Positions 1 through 10,295 of a DNA stretch of 64,000 nt are shown here, piece by piece. Numbering within the stretch: position 1 is the stretch's first letter; each line of letters begins with the position of its first letter. Made by a program: the position numbers and the translations under genes. This stretch comes from Candidatus Dadabacteria bacterium CSP1-2. Lineage in GTDB: Bacteria > Desulfobacterota_D > UBA1144 > Nemesobacterales > CSP1-2. Where the stretch lies: positions 1 through 64,000 of the forward strand of contig LDXN01000003.1 of the NCBI GenBank assembly GCA_001443445.1, written 5' to 3'. The notes beneath the pieces are model-generated. The model was not told the origin of the DNA and did not search any database. It saw only the letters and a list, made by a program, of their open reading frames with translations.

Positions 1-317
1 AAAGTATGCTGTTAAAAAAGCGTTCTCAAATCCCATGATTTAGTTAAACTTCGTTATCTCCCCTGGATGTTAAACTCGGTAAGTACGTTAAACCCTGTTC
101 CGTAGGCGTAGTAAGTGGAGGGGTACGTGACAGGAGTTCCTTTATTAAGTGGTAGCTAGAACCGACCTTGGACTTCAAAATGTTAGGAGTAAAGCAATAA
201 AAGTTAAGACTAAACCAAATCTTTTACGCATTTGGTACTAAAGTAGCACAGTAAGTTTGTCTCCAACTCAAATAACAAAACAACAAAAGCCTGACCCTCT
301 TTTTCCTCTTTTTCTCA

Positions 318-899
318 TTATTTGTGCTGCTCCTGATACTGGATCGAGATGACTTCCGCCCCTGCCGAGAACAATTCGGCCTTGATTTCGTGCACAAGTC
401 CCCAACTCTGCGCCTCCTCAGGGTTGAGCGTTGTGCGATCTAGCATCGCTTGCGTAACTTCTCCAACGGACTTCCCGGTGTTCGCTGCCACAACTTTCGC
501 AATGTTCTCGATGTCGATCCTGAGGCCCTTGAGCCGCTCTTCAAGCTGCTTCTCTTCGAGGTTGGCCCCCTGAGGAAAGCCGGCGCTCACACCATGCAAC
601 AAAAACCTGGCTTGAGGTACACACAATCGTTTGCGACCGGCGCAGTAGAGCACGACTCCAATGGAGTCCACACTGCCGAAGTTATGAGTTGAAATGTCGG
701 CCGGAAGGCCCTTCAGGTAGTTGTAAGCGCTAAGGCCGTGGAAGACCGAGCCACCAGGAGACGAAACCAGAATGGTGAAGCTACGCTGACCCGCCGCCAG
801 TTTCTGATCAACCGCCTGCATAAGGGCGTTGATCGTGGCGTCGATCACGGGTGCAAAGAACTTGATAACTGTGGGTTGAGCCATTGTTGTCGAATTCAT
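318..899 (-). CDS. ClpP-family serine protease (stand-alone, divergent)
   Basis: ORF has SSPGGSVFHGLSAYNYL, a Ser-containing GSVDSIG motif and RFLLHGVSAG, matching the ClpP fold order. Confidence 0.8.
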   Translation of the reverse strand: MNSTTMAQPTVIKFFAPVIDATINALMQAVDQKLAAGQRSFTILVSSPGGSVFHGLSAYNYLKGLPADISTHNFGSVDSIGVVLYCAGRKRLCVPQARFLLHGVSAGFPQGANLEEKQLEERLKGLRIDIENIAKVVAANTGKSVGEVTQAMLDRTTLNPEEAQSWGLVHEIKAELFSAGAEVISIQYQEQHK

Positions 900-1058
900 T
901 TCAACCTGATGGACCGGCCGGCTGCCTAACTATGAATTAGGCTGCAAAAATGCAGCATAACATCCTAGGTGGCTATCCAAGCACACCGCTGGGATTTCGA
1001 TTTGACTGCACTGCGTTTTGGCTTATTCATTGTTTCAAATCAACGGGGTCGCGTCTCA

Positions 1059-1201
1059 ACGGGCTGTTGCCCAAATCCTAACGTGATACAAAGTTGATTA
1101 ACAATCGAAATGAAGAGACAATAAAATCAATAACTTAGAAAGATGAAAAGTTGATGTTTTTCCCATAAATGTCCTAAAAAGCTCTTTGAGCAACAGCCCG
1201 T
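1059..1201. mobile_element. MITE-like element, about 143 bp, with terminal inverted repeats and no ORF
   Basis: ACGGGCTGTTGC (1059-1070) is a perfect inverted match to GCAACAGCCCGT (1190-1201), extending to about 17 bp with one mismatch. Confidence 0.5.
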
Positions 1202-1442
1202 CAACTTTTGACATTAGTAGGAGTAAAGGAAATACGAAGAAATAGAAGAAGTTTATTAACGAAGAAAAGTTTAATAGAGACTAGACCCCACTGGTTCAAA
1301 TTCTGACTCAAGTTATTAACGGTTTTATAATTCTGTATATTAATTGTTAAGTATGAGATTCGGAAGATTCTGGGGTTGTACTATACTGCGACAATCTTGA
1401 TTGAGAAAAATGCACGGTTGAAACCCTGACAGTATTCCCAAC

Positions 1443-1802
1443 CTAATAATTCACTTCAAAGGCGTTCTTTAAGATTCTCGCCTTTTCATTCGTAAGATCA
1501 ACCGAGACTATGTCAAAGCGCAAATCTTTTGATTTGATTTTCTTTTTTTCTAGATAAACATAAGCCGCAGCCAAGAGTCTTCTCTGTTTCCAAATTGTAA
1601 CAGCCTCCTCAGGCAGTCCAAAGCTTTCAGATGAACGGGCTTTAACCTCTATAAAGCAGACAACCCCCTTTTTCTCAGCAATGATGTCTATCTCACCCTG
1701 CTTGCATCTAAAATTTTTCTCGATAATACGGTATCCATCCTTTTCTAAGGCCTTACGAGCAATCTCCTCACCCTTTTGGCCGAGGGATTTTTTATCGATC
1801 AT
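1443..1802 (-). CDS. YraN/UPF0102 family endonuclease-like protein
   Basis: GEEIARKALEKDGYRIIEKNFRCKQGEIDIIAEKKGVVCFIEVKAR signature. Confidence 0.9.
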   Translation of the reverse strand: MIDKKSLGQKGEEIARKALEKDGYRIIEKNFRCKQGEIDIIAEKKGVVCFIEVKARSSESFGLPEEAVTIWKQRRLLAAAYVYLEKKKIKSKDLRFDIVSVDLTNEKARILKNAFEVNY

Positions 1803-1858
1803 AATTAATTACCTAACCACTAATTAGCACGAATTACTAATAGAGTAATCTAATCATC

Positions 1859-1910
1859 GTAGGAGCGCCATCCTGGCGCGACTGGATCGCGGCTAGAAGC
1901 CGCTCCTACT
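1859..1910. repeat. Interspersed repeat family E, copy 1
   Basis: GTAGGAGCGCCATCCTGGCGCGACTGGATCGCGGCTAGAAGCCGCTCCTAC; near-identical copy at 12422-12473. Confidence 0.8.
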
Positions 1911-2004
1911 ATTGTCGTTTGTTGTCTGTCGTTTAATAGTCAATGGCTGACAGCTAAAAGCCGACTTATTTCCTTTTCATTCGTTTCAATTCGTTGCTGG
2001 ATAT

Positions 2005-4593
2005 TCACTTATTCTCTAACTTCCCCCTAATCTCCGTAAGCTTATTGAGTGCTTCGAGCGGGGTCATAGAATTAGGATCGAGTTTGTTAATCTCCTCTAA
2101 AATCTCATTTCCTATTTCATCTTCCTTCTTCTCAAAAAGACCTAGCTGCCCACCACGAATTGCACTTCCAAGATTAGACTCCGCTTTCTCAAGCTTGAAT
2201 AGAACCTCGCGTGCCGTTTTAAGAACCTTTTCTGGTACCCCTGCTAGTCTTGCTACCTGAATTCCATAGCTATGGCTAGCTGCGCCGGGAATTAGCTTTC
2301 TTAGAAATACTACCTTTCCCTTATCCTCTTTTACAAAGACATTGTAGTTCTTAACCCTTCGTTTTGTAATGGCAAGCTGGGCAAGCTCATGATAATGTGT
2401 AGCAAAAAGGGTTCTGCATCCCATATCATGTAAGAAATGAGCTACTGCCCACGCAATACTCATACCGTCAAATGTGCTTGTTCCCCTCCCTATCTCATCA
2501 AGCACCACTAGACTTCTTTGCGTGGCATGTCTCAGGATGTAAGCGGTCTCAACCATTTCAACCATGAATGTTGATTGTCCTCTTGCTAAATTATCAGAAG
2601 CCCCAACGCGGGTGAATATCCTATCTACAATTCCAATCCTTCCCTCCCTTGCTGGAATAAAGCTTCCAATCTGAGCCATAAGAACTATTAGCGCAACCTG
2701 ACGAATGAGAGTGGACTTTCCAGCCATATTAGGACCAGTTATTATGAGAAACTGGTTTTCTTCTGTGTCTAGCGTTATGTCATTCGATACAAATCTTTCC
2801 CCTAGATCCATCCTTTCTACAACAGCGTGCCGGCTTTCCTTAAGGTCAATAATCCCTGAGTCGCTTACATCAGGTTTAGTGTAATTGTATTTATCGGCAA
2901 CTTCTGCGAGAGAAGAAAGGACATCAAGCTCTCCTATTAGCGAAGCGGTCTGTCTTATTCTCTCTGATTCCTTCGCTACCCTTTCCCTTATCTCGTCAAA
3001 AAGATCCCTTTCAAGTTCTAGAATCTTCTCTTCAGCCCCAAGAATCTTTTCTTCATACTCCTTAAGCTCCGGCGTGACAAACCTCTCCGCATTTACTAGT
3101 GTCTGCTTTCTAATATAATTCTCTGGAACTAGATGAAGGTTTGGTTTTGTAACCTCAATGTAGTAACCGAACACTTGATTGTATCCGACCTTAAGTGAGT
3201 TGACTCCTGTTAATTTCCTCTCTTTCGACTCAAGCTCTGCTATCCACTTCTTTCCGTCACGCCTTATAACCCTAAGCTCATCAAGCTCACTGTTAAAACC
3301 GTCCTTAACTATTCCTCCATCACGAGAAGAAATCGGAGGCTCATCAACTAACGAACTCTCGAGTAGTTCCCTTATATCAGCTAAATCATCAAGAACATCC
3401 CTAATTCTAGCAAGTAGTGTGGACTGAAAGTCACTCAGAATACCTTTTAGAGTAGAGATAAAATATGATGAATCCCTGAGTGCTCCTAGATCCCTTGGCC
3501 TTGCGGAGGTGGTAGATATTCTCCCAATTAGCCTTTCTATGTCACTTATCTCTTTTAAGGCACCCCTGACCATTTTTCTAAAGCTTGGTTTTTCTTTGAG
3601 TTCTTCAACGGCATTCAGCCTTTCTCTAATCTTTTCTATATCTATAAGCGGATAATTTATCCACTTCTTAAGGAGTCTCCCTCCCATTGCCGTTAAGGTC
3701 TCATCAAGAACCCATAAAAGTGAACCACTTTCTGATTCACCCCGAATTGTTCTAACAATCTCAAGGTTTCTCTTTGTAGATTCGTCAACTAAAAGATAAT
3801 CAGTGGTTTGATAATATAGTGGATCCTCTAATGGAGGCATATCTTCTATCTGGGTTTCTTTGAGATAATGAACAAGCGCCCCACAGGCGGCAATCGATTC
3901 CTGGTGATTCTCAAGTCCAAAGGCTTCTAATGTTTTCGAGGCTAATCTTTCCTCTAAAAGCTCTCTCGCTCTACCCAAATCCCAGATGTATGAATCGATT
4001 CTAGTAAGAAGAGGATCCCAACCGAGTGAAAAAAAGGAAGACAGTTCATCATTTTGATAAAGTTCTTCTGTAAGAAGAATCTCTTTAGGTTCAAGATGAG
4101 CAAGTTCGTCTAAGAGTTCATCAAGGGTAGAAAACGAAGTTGTCCTGAACTCTCCAGTAGAAATATCGGCATATGAAAAACCGTAAGATTTCCCATCGAA
4201 GTATATACTTGCAAGGAAATTATTTGATTTAGAATCGAGTTTTTCTGTGTCAAGTATAACACCGGGGGTAAGAACTCTAATGACCTTCCTTTCAACAATC
4301 CCCTTTGCAAACTTAGGGTCCTCTACCTGTTCGCATATAGCTACCTTATGACCGTGTTGAAGGAGTTTCGCCACGTAAGGCTCAGCGCTATGGTATGGAA
4401 CACCACATAGTGGAACAGAATTTTTCTCAGATTTATTTCTAGAGGTAAGGGCAATGCCAAGAATCTTCGACGCTGTCTTGGCATCTTCAAAAAACATCTC
4501 GTAGAAATCGCCAAGGCGAAAAAAGAGTATGGCATCCGGGTATTGCTTTTTAATCTTTAGGTACTGTTTAATCATTGGTGTATCTACAGGCAT
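2005..4593 (-). CDS. mutS: DNA mismatch repair protein MutS
   Basis: Full-length 862 aa with TPMIKQYLKIKKQYPDAILFFRLGDFYEMF, GPNMAGKSTLIRQ and DEIGRGTSTFDG. Confidence 0.98.
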   Translation of the reverse strand: MPVDTPMIKQYLKIKKQYPDAILFFRLGDFYEMFFEDAKTASKILGIALTSRNKSEKNSVPLCGVPYHSAEPYVAKLLQHGHKVAICEQVEDPKFAKGIVERKVIRVLTPGVILDTEKLDSKSNNFLASIYFDGKSYGFSYADISTGEFRTTSFSTLDELLDELAHLEPKEILLTEELYQNDELSSFFSLGWDPLLTRIDSYIWDLGRARELLEERLASKTLEAFGLENHQESIAACGALVHYLKETQIEDMPPLEDPLYYQTTDYLLVDESTKRNLEIVRTIRGESESGSLLWVLDETLTAMGGRLLKKWINYPLIDIEKIRERLNAVEELKEKPSFRKMVRGALKEISDIERLIGRISTTSARPRDLGALRDSSYFISTLKGILSDFQSTLLARIRDVLDDLADIRELLESSLVDEPPISSRDGGIVKDGFNSELDELRVIRRDGKKWIAELESKERKLTGVNSLKVGYNQVFGYYIEVTKPNLHLVPENYIRKQTLVNAERFVTPELKEYEEKILGAEEKILELERDLFDEIRERVAKESERIRQTASLIGELDVLSSLAEVADKYNYTKPDVSDSGIIDLKESRHAVVERMDLGERFVSNDITLDTEENQFLIITGPNMAGKSTLIRQVALIVLMAQIGSFIPAREGRIGIVDRIFTRVGASDNLARGQSTFMVEMVETAYILRHATQRSLVVLDEIGRGTSTFDGMSIAWAVAHFLHDMGCRTLFATHYHELAQLAITKRRVKNYNVFVKEDKGKVVFLRKLIPGAASHSYGIQVARLAGVPEKVLKTAREVLFKLEKAESNLGSAIRGGQLGLFEKKEDEIGNEILEEINKLDPNSMTPLEALNKLTEIRGKLENK

Positions 4594-4875
4594 GGCTAGA
4601 AAGATTATAGCAACTTAAGCAACCGCTCTCAATTGCTTAAATGCAGATGTATATACTAAAATAATAATTATCATGCTGTTCACCGCTTGAATACCCTTCT
4701 CTAAGTAGCTATGTGCTGATTACGATACGCTTCTTTAGCTTGTAGAGATTTAAGGAACTACGGGTGTATATTTATTTGGGGTTTTAGTTATTAGTTTGCA
4801 TGAATGTTCAATGAAGATTCAACGCAAGCATACTATAGAAACCCTCAAAAATAAAACTTTTCTAGGAGGAAGTAA

Positions 4876-5295
4876 ATGGCTGTAAAAACCCAAAGTATGA
4901 AAATTGAAACAAAGGGAGAAACAGATTTAATAGATATAACTCGAAAGGTAGAAAACTTCGTTAAAGATTCTGGAATCACCTCCGGTATTGTTACTGTATT
5001 TGTACCCGGCTCTACTGCTGGGATTACAACGATAGAATATGAAAGCGGTGCTATAAAGGACTTTCAAAGAGCTATTGAAAGGATTGCACCAAAGAATATT
5101 CACTATGACCATGATGCAAGATGGGGTGATGGAAATGGATACTCTCACATTAGAGCCGCACTCCTCGGGCCTTCTATAACTGTCCCGTTCTCATCATCAA
5201 GGCTTCTCCTTGGTACATGGCAGCAGATTGTGCTTGTTGACTTTGACAATAGGTCAAGAAAGAGAGATGTAATCCTTCAGATTATAGGTGAATAA
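4876..5295 (+). CDS. YjbQ/UPF0047 family protein (secondary thiamine-phosphate synthase family)
   Basis: VPGSTAGITTIEYESG and GNGYSHIRAALLGPS; upstream AGGAGG. Confidence 0.9.
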   Translation: MAVKTQSMKIETKGETDLIDITRKVENFVKDSGITSGIVTVFVPGSTAGITTIEYESGAIKDFQRAIERIAPKNIHYDHDARWGDGNGYSHIRAALLGPSITVPFSSSRLLLGTWQQIVLVDFDNRSRKRDVILQIIGE

Positions 5296-5297
5296 TT

Positions 5298-5379
5298 GTA
5301 GGGGCAGACCTGTGTGTCTGTTCTGATAATGGGCGAACACAGTTCGACAATGCTCACTGCAGGCTAGGTTCGCCCCTAA
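5298..5379. repeat. Interspersed repeat family F, copy 1
   Basis: GTAGGGGCAGACCTGTGTGTCTG...GTTCGCCCCTAAC; related copy at 12105-12188. Confidence 0.75.
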
Positions 5380-5383
5380 CCAT

Positions 5384-6043
5384 TCATACAAACTTTACTG
5401 AAAACTCTTGAGGCTTATATCTCATGTTTAAATTAATTAGAAGTGGTGTAATGGCTTCTATCATCATCGAAGCTTCAAGAGACCCTGCATCAAGGGCTCT
5501 TAAATTAGGCATTTCCTCCGTTAGTCGTTTTACCACAGCCTTTGCTTCTTCGTCATCTCCACATATAACAACGTCATACTCTAGAACGTGGTCTATCTTT
5601 CTTAGCTCCTTTGCTGGAAGGTTATGATAGGCAGAAACCAGCTTTACTGTATTAGGCAAGGCCTCTTTTATCTCTAGCGCTGCAGAACCTTGTGATGGAG
5701 GAGAATAAACAAAAACCTTCCCCTTTTTAACCATTGGTACAACTGGGGAAATCACAATCTGATTTGTAAAGCTGCTTTGGATTTGACGTATGGTTGATGT
5801 TGCATGTTCAAATGGCAAGCTAATTATAACAACCTCGGCCGCAAGGGCAGCCTCGGCGTTAATCATCCCTTCTATGCTTGAATTAAGACCGAGTTTAGAT
5901 AGCGTATCTCTGTACTCTGATGCGATCCCTTTCGCCTTTTCATCACTTCTTGACCCTATAAAAATCTTGTGTCCTACCTTTGACCATCGGAGTACAAGTC
6001 CTTCTGCTATATCACCAGTGCCGCCTAAGAGTGCAATTTTCAT
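5384..6043 (-). CDS. NADPH-dependent F420 reductase-like protein
   Basis: MKIALLGGTGDIAEGLVLRWSKVGHKIFIGSR nucleotide-binding motif and VSAYHNLPAKEL; NpdG-like length and layout. Confidence 0.8.
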   Translation of the reverse strand: MKIALLGGTGDIAEGLVLRWSKVGHKIFIGSRSDEKAKGIASEYRDTLSKLGLNSSIEGMINAEAALAAEVVIISLPFEHATSTIRQIQSSFTNQIVISPVVPMVKKGKVFVYSPPSQGSAALEIKEALPNTVKLVSAYHNLPAKELRKIDHVLEYDVVICGDDEEAKAVVKRLTEEMPNLRALDAGSLEASMMIEAITPLLINLNMRYKPQEFSVKFV

Positions 6044-6153
6044 ATTTGCATTCTACAATGATATTTTAAGTTGGATTTATTTTAACTAATGATATTAAAG
6101 AGTAATAGAAAAATTGATTAAGAGTAACTTTTGTAACTTCATTAACTAAATCA

Positions 6154-6573
6154 TTAGAACTTTTGTTTAAAATACCAGAAGAAAAGAAACTTGTCAGTAG
6201 AAATGAATGCGGGATCCCTCTCTTCAACATCTTGCCTACTATGCTTTGGTATAGAAAAAAAAGGAAGTCCTCCAAGAAGCGCTCTAGAGCCAACCTTGTT
6301 TCTTGAATCGAGCCATTTTAGCCAATCGAATTCCTCTATAGCCCATTTGATATTAGAGCCTAAAAGCTGGTCTAATTCCCACTCCTCATATATGTTAAGC
6401 ATCAAATCATCAAATGTACCGTTCTTTAACAATATGAACCCATATGGGAATAACTCATTGTTATTATTAGATAGCCCAATACTATTTCTGTTAAGGCTAT
6501 TAAGCTCAGCCGGTAAAACCGATGGCCCGGTAAATATGAAAATTAAAAAAATTATAAAAAAAAGTGCTCGCAT
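6154..6573 (-). CDS. Hypothetical protein with N-terminal signal or anchor
   Basis: MRALFFIIFLIFIFTGPSVLPAEL hydrophobic leader; 139 aa. Confidence 0.5.
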   Translation of the reverse strand: MRALFFIIFLIFIFTGPSVLPAELNSLNRNSIGLSNNNNELFPYGFILLKNGTFDDLMLNIYEEWELDQLLGSNIKWAIEEFDWLKWLDSRNKVGSRALLGGLPFFSIPKHSRQDVEERDPAFISTDKFLFFWYFKQKF

Positions 6574-6634
6574 CTTAGTAGTCTGAGTTAAGATTTTAGC
6601 ACAGTCAAAATTGTATATTCAAGCTCATTTCCTG

Positions 6635-6853
6635 TTATCTTGTTCTCCCTTTGCCATCCTGGGCCTTTCCTGACCAAGGTGCGGTGAACCGTCTACAGTA
6701 ATGGTAGAGCGTTTTGTATTTTTCCTTGTTCTCCTGTGTATCATTAAACTTATTGTAACACTCATAGCACGCAACCTTACCATCAAAGTGCCTGTCACGA
6801 AAATTTCCCTCTAATACTGGAGCCCCGCAGAACCGGCATCTCTCTGCCTTCAT
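6635..6853 (-). CDS. Small zinc-ribbon-like protein
   Basis: CRFCG...CYECY cysteine pairs in 72 aa. Confidence 0.55.
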   Translation of the reverse strand: MKAERCRFCGAPVLEGNFRDRHFDGKVACYECYNKFNDTQENKEKYKTLYHYCRRFTAPWSGKAQDGKGRTR

Positions 6854-7190
6854 ATCAGATCCCTCTTAATATGTAATTACTTGATTCTTTTATTATGAAT
6901 TTATACTCCTAAAATAACTTCCCTCATTTTGTGCTTAACATTAGGTATTAATGAAATAGCTTTAATTGTCCATAAATTCGAACTAACGAAGCCCCTAAGC
7001 TCTTTGAAGAACCAAAGAGTAGCTACTGTTTAATTATGAACTATTCTAATTAACAACTCAACCCCTATCAGAAATAAAAATAATCCGGCTTTATTGGAAA
7101 AGGATTTATCAAAGAGAATAATTGCTATAAGCTACAACGCACACATTAAACTTTGTATAACTAATTAACCAAGACATGCTGCATAATCAT

Positions 7191-7967
7191 TCAACATAGG
7201 GAAATCAAGAACTCAAGCAAGACCCGGTTAAACTCGTCTGCCTTCTCTTGCATCATAAAGTGTCCTACATCTTTAATAACATGGAATTTTGAACCTTCGA
7301 TTCTATTGTGTAAATATTCACCATACCTTACCGGAGTTAATATATCTTCAGTTGCAGAAATAATTAGAGTTGGAACCTTTATTTTCTCAACCTTATTCAT
7401 AATATCAAACTCATCACATGCTATAAAATCCTGGCGTACTACTGACTGTGGTGTTCTAATAATTCCTTCTACAAACCTTTTCTTTAGTTCCTCAGGTGAG
7501 GAGCTTGCAAAGGCTCTTGTCGGAGCAATTTTGCAATATGCTTCATAGTTGTTTTTAACAGCTTCTAGGGTTTCCTTAGCAACCCGAAGCCTTGCTCCGG
7601 TACCTACTAGAACACAAGCATAGACCGTATCGGGATAATCAATTGTAAAAACCTGTACTATCCCGCCGCCCATCGAGTGCCCTACAAGTATGAGGTTCTC
7701 TAAGCCAAGAGTGTCAGTAAAATCCTTTATGAAGCCGCTGTATTCTCTAATGCTACTCAAACCGCTTCCCTCGGACTTACCGTGGCCGGGAAGATCTAGG
7801 ATAATAAGATTAAACTTTGATTGTTTTTTTAATTCATCTACTTGATATTCCCAAGTGAGACTGCTCTGTCCCGCACCGTGAATCATTAAAATACTCAGAC
7901 GTGACTTCTCTAAACCTTCTCCTGCGATATAGTTTATTTTTAACCCTTTGACGAAAGCGCTAGGCAT
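7191..7967 (-). CDS. Alpha/beta hydrolase
   Basis: MIHGAGQSSLTWEYQ, LVGHSMGGGIVQ nucleophile elbow, VGHFMMQEKADEFN. Confidence 0.92.
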   Translation of the reverse strand: MPSAFVKGLKINYIAGEGLEKSRLSILMIHGAGQSSLTWEYQVDELKKQSKFNLIILDLPGHGKSEGSGLSSIREYSGFIKDFTDTLGLENLILVGHSMGGGIVQVFTIDYPDTVYACVLVGTGARLRVAKETLEAVKNNYEAYCKIAPTRAFASSSPEELKKRFVEGIIRTPQSVVRQDFIACDEFDIMNKVEKIKVPTLIISATEDILTPVRYGEYLHNRIEGSKFHVIKDVGHFMMQEKADEFNRVLLEFLISLC

Positions 7968-7992
7968 GCCTGCTAATATCCCTTCAACTTAC

Positions 7993-8020
7993 GTAGAGAC
8001 GCAATTAATTGCGTCTCTAC
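7993..8020. repeat. 28-bp perfect palindrome, family G
   Basis: GTAGAGACGCAATTAATTGCGTCTCTAC; 28-bp relative at 27001-27028. Confidence 0.9.
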
Positions 8021-8069
8021 ATTAATTAAATACCATAGGAGATTGAGCAACGAGTCTTTTTAGTAACAA

Positions 8070-8363
8070 TTAATTAGTAAATCTTCTCATAAACGAATCC
8101 AATTTATCTCGATCAACACCCTTAATTTTTAAAATCTTTATTCTCGATGTCTCTCCCCTAACTATCTTAACGTATGATTTTGAAACTCCAAGCGCTCTCG
8201 CAATGAGCTCTATAAGCCTCTCATTCGCTTTCCCATCTTCTGGAGGAGCAGTGACTTTCACTTTGAATCTACCGTTCTGAAGTCCGAAAATCTCATCACA
8301 TGATGATTTAGGTTGAACCTGAACTTCGATCGTTACCTCAGATTCTTCCTTTGAATAAGACAT
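8070..8363 (-). CDS. YggU/DUF167 family protein
   Basis: VQVQPKSSCDEI...VKVTAPPEDGKANERLIELIARALGVSKS. Confidence 0.92.
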   Translation of the reverse strand: MSYSKEESEVTIEVQVQPKSSCDEIFGLQNGRFKVKVTAPPEDGKANERLIELIARALGVSKSYVKIVRGETSRIKILKIKGVDRDKLDSFMRRFTN

Positions 8364-8672
8364 CTAAGGGGTCCCTGTCTTTAACTTAAATGCAAGTTCT
8401 GTTATGGTTCCAACTAGAAATTGATCTAAAAATACAATTAGCACGAGAACTAAAATCGGTGATAGATCAATTCCACCTAGGGACGGAACAATTCTCCTTG
8501 CATATCCAAGCACTGGTTCAGTTGCCCTATAAAGAAAACGCACAATCGGGTTATATGGGTCAGGGCTTACCCACGAGATTATAGCCCTTATAATCACAAT
8601 CCACATATAGATATTAAGCAAATAGTGAAGCACTGTCGCTAAGGCTTCAACAAGATTCCCAAGAACAAACAT
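8364..8672 (-). CDS. YggT family membrane protein
   Basis: IRAIISWVSPDPYNPIVRFLYRATEPVLGYARRIVPSLGGIDLSPI. Confidence 0.92.
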   Translation of the reverse strand: MFVLGNLVEALATVLHYLLNIYMWIVIIRAIISWVSPDPYNPIVRFLYRATEPVLGYARRIVPSLGGIDLSPILVLVLIVFLDQFLVGTITELAFKLKTGTP

Positions 8673-9487
8673 TACTTTGCCTCCTTGGATAATTCTTTTG
8701 AACGTCTAGTAGCAGCTTGAACAGCAGAGATAACACTCCCCCTTAAGCCACCCACCTCCAGTTCATGAATCCCTTCAATCGTCGTACCACCAGGAGACGA
8801 AACCTTATCCTTAAATTCTGCAGGATGAAGTCCGCCTTCGAGCACCATTTTAGCGGTGCCATAAACAGTTTGAGCGGCAAGTTTAAGAGCCATATTTTTT
8901 GAGAGTCCCATCTTAACCCCCCCATCGGATAGAGCTTCTATAAACATAGCCACATAACCAGGACCACTACCGCTTAAGCCTGTAACTGCATCAAGAAGGT
9001 CTTCGTGTTCAACAACATCTACAGTCCCTACAGATTCAAAAATTCTTCTAATGCTATCTTTCTCTTTTTGGTTTATTTGAGAGTTGAAATATAGAACTGA
9101 AGCTCCTGTAAGCACAAGTGCAGGTGTATTAGGCATCACACGAACTATTTTCATCTTCTTTTTTATCATCTCAGAAATATAAGAAGTGGGGATACCTGCC
9201 GCAATGGAGATAAGAACCTTCTTAGATGTTAAAAGCCCCTTTATTTCACTTAAAACCCTACTAACCATATTTGGTTTTACTGCGAGTATGATCAAATCAG
9301 ATGATTTTACAACATCCTTATTTTTAGGGGTGGTTTTGACTCCATATATTGAGGACATAAGATGCAATCTTTCTTGTATGACATCACTCAAAATTATTTG
9401 CTCTCTCGTAAATACACCTGATGCAAGAAGCCCTTTTACGAGGGCCTCTGCCATGTTACCTGCACCTACGAAACCAATCTTTTTCAT
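8672..9487 (-). CDS. proC: Pyrroline-5-carboxylate reductase
   Basis: GFVGAGNMAEALVKGLL, VRVMPNTPALV, VTGLSGSGPGYV, SSPGGTTIEGI. Confidence 0.97.
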   Translation of the reverse strand: MKKIGFVGAGNMAEALVKGLLASGVFTREQIILSDVIQERLHLMSSIYGVKTTPKNKDVVKSSDLIILAVKPNMVSRVLSEIKGLLTSKKVLISIAAGIPTSYISEMIKKKMKIVRVMPNTPALVLTGASVLYFNSQINQKEKDSIRRIFESVGTVDVVEHEDLLDAVTGLSGSGPGYVAMFIEALSDGGVKMGLSKNMALKLAAQTVYGTAKMVLEGGLHPAEFKDKVSSPGGTTIEGIHELEVGGLRGSVISAVQAATRRSKELSKEAK

Positions 9488-9512
9488 CTCTTTCTCCTGA
9501 TGATATTATTTA

Positions 9513-9592
9513 GCCACAGAGTACACAGAGAGTAGAAATAACTAAAAATTATTTTTTAATCTTTCCTTTGCGCCCTCTGTGCTCTCTGTGGC
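9513..9592. repeat. Inverted repeat pair, family I
   Basis: GCCACAGAGTACACAGAGAG...CTCTGTGCTCTCTGTGGC. Confidence 0.75.
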
Positions 9593-9599
9593 AAATGCT

Positions 9600-10295
9600 T
9601 TATTCCCTTCTAGGTCCAAAGATCGCTGTTCCAATTCTAACAATTGTTGCTCCTTCTTCGATTGCAACCTCAAAATCCCCGCTCATCCCCATAGAAAGCT
9701 CCCGAAGACTCGGAAATCTACCTTGAAGCTTGTCTCTTAATTCCCTTACATTTCTGAAATATGGTCTTGTCATTTCAGGGTTATCAAAAAAGGGAGGCAT
9801 TATCATAAGACCCTTAACTTCTATTTGAGGGAACCTCCTTAACTCAAGCAAAAAATCTTCAATTTGATCAAACTTAACTCCTCCCTTTGCTTCTTCGTTA
9901 GTATTTAGTTCAATAAGAACAGGAACCTTAGTTTCGATTTTTTCGGCTCTTTTATTTATCTCCTCAGCAATAGAAACACTATCAAGCGAATGGATAAGCT
10001 TAACTTTATCCAAGATGTATTTCACCTTATTTCTTTGCAGGCGACCTACAAAATGCCACTCAACCTTCTTACCAACAGCTTTTTCAACCAAGTCGCATTT
10101 ATCTCTAAACTCCTGAGCATAATTTTCCCCAAAGCTTTTAATGCCGCACTGAGCTGCCTCAATAACACTTTCTGCTTCTATTCCCTTTGACACGGCAACA
10201 AGTTTTATTTCCCCTACATTTCTTTGAGCTTTAAGAGCCGCTATTTTAATTCTCTCTCGGACCCTTTTTAGGTTTTGAGCTATATTCATCTTCAC
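9600..10295 (-). CDS. YggS-family PLP homeostasis protein
   Basis: [56 protein letters not shown]. Confidence 0.96.
   Translation of the reverse strand: MKMNIAQNLKRVRERIKIAALKAQRNVGEIKLVAVSKGIEAESVIEAAQCGIKSFGENYAQEFRDKCDLVEKAVGKKVEWHFVGRLQRNKVKYILDKVKLIHSLDSVSIAEEINKRAEKIETKVPVLIELNTNEEAKGGVKFDQIEDFLLELRRFPQIEVKGLMIMPPFFDNPEMTRPYFRNVRELRDKLQGRFPSLRELSMGMSGDFEVAIEEGATIVRIGTAIFGPRRE

Noticed and set aside
2885-3427. Ser/Leu-rich antisense ORFs within mutS
   Set aside because: Low-complexity reverse-strand frames inside a confidently assigned gene. The same reason applies to similar antisense ORFs in leuS, dnaE, ftsY, murA and mnmE.
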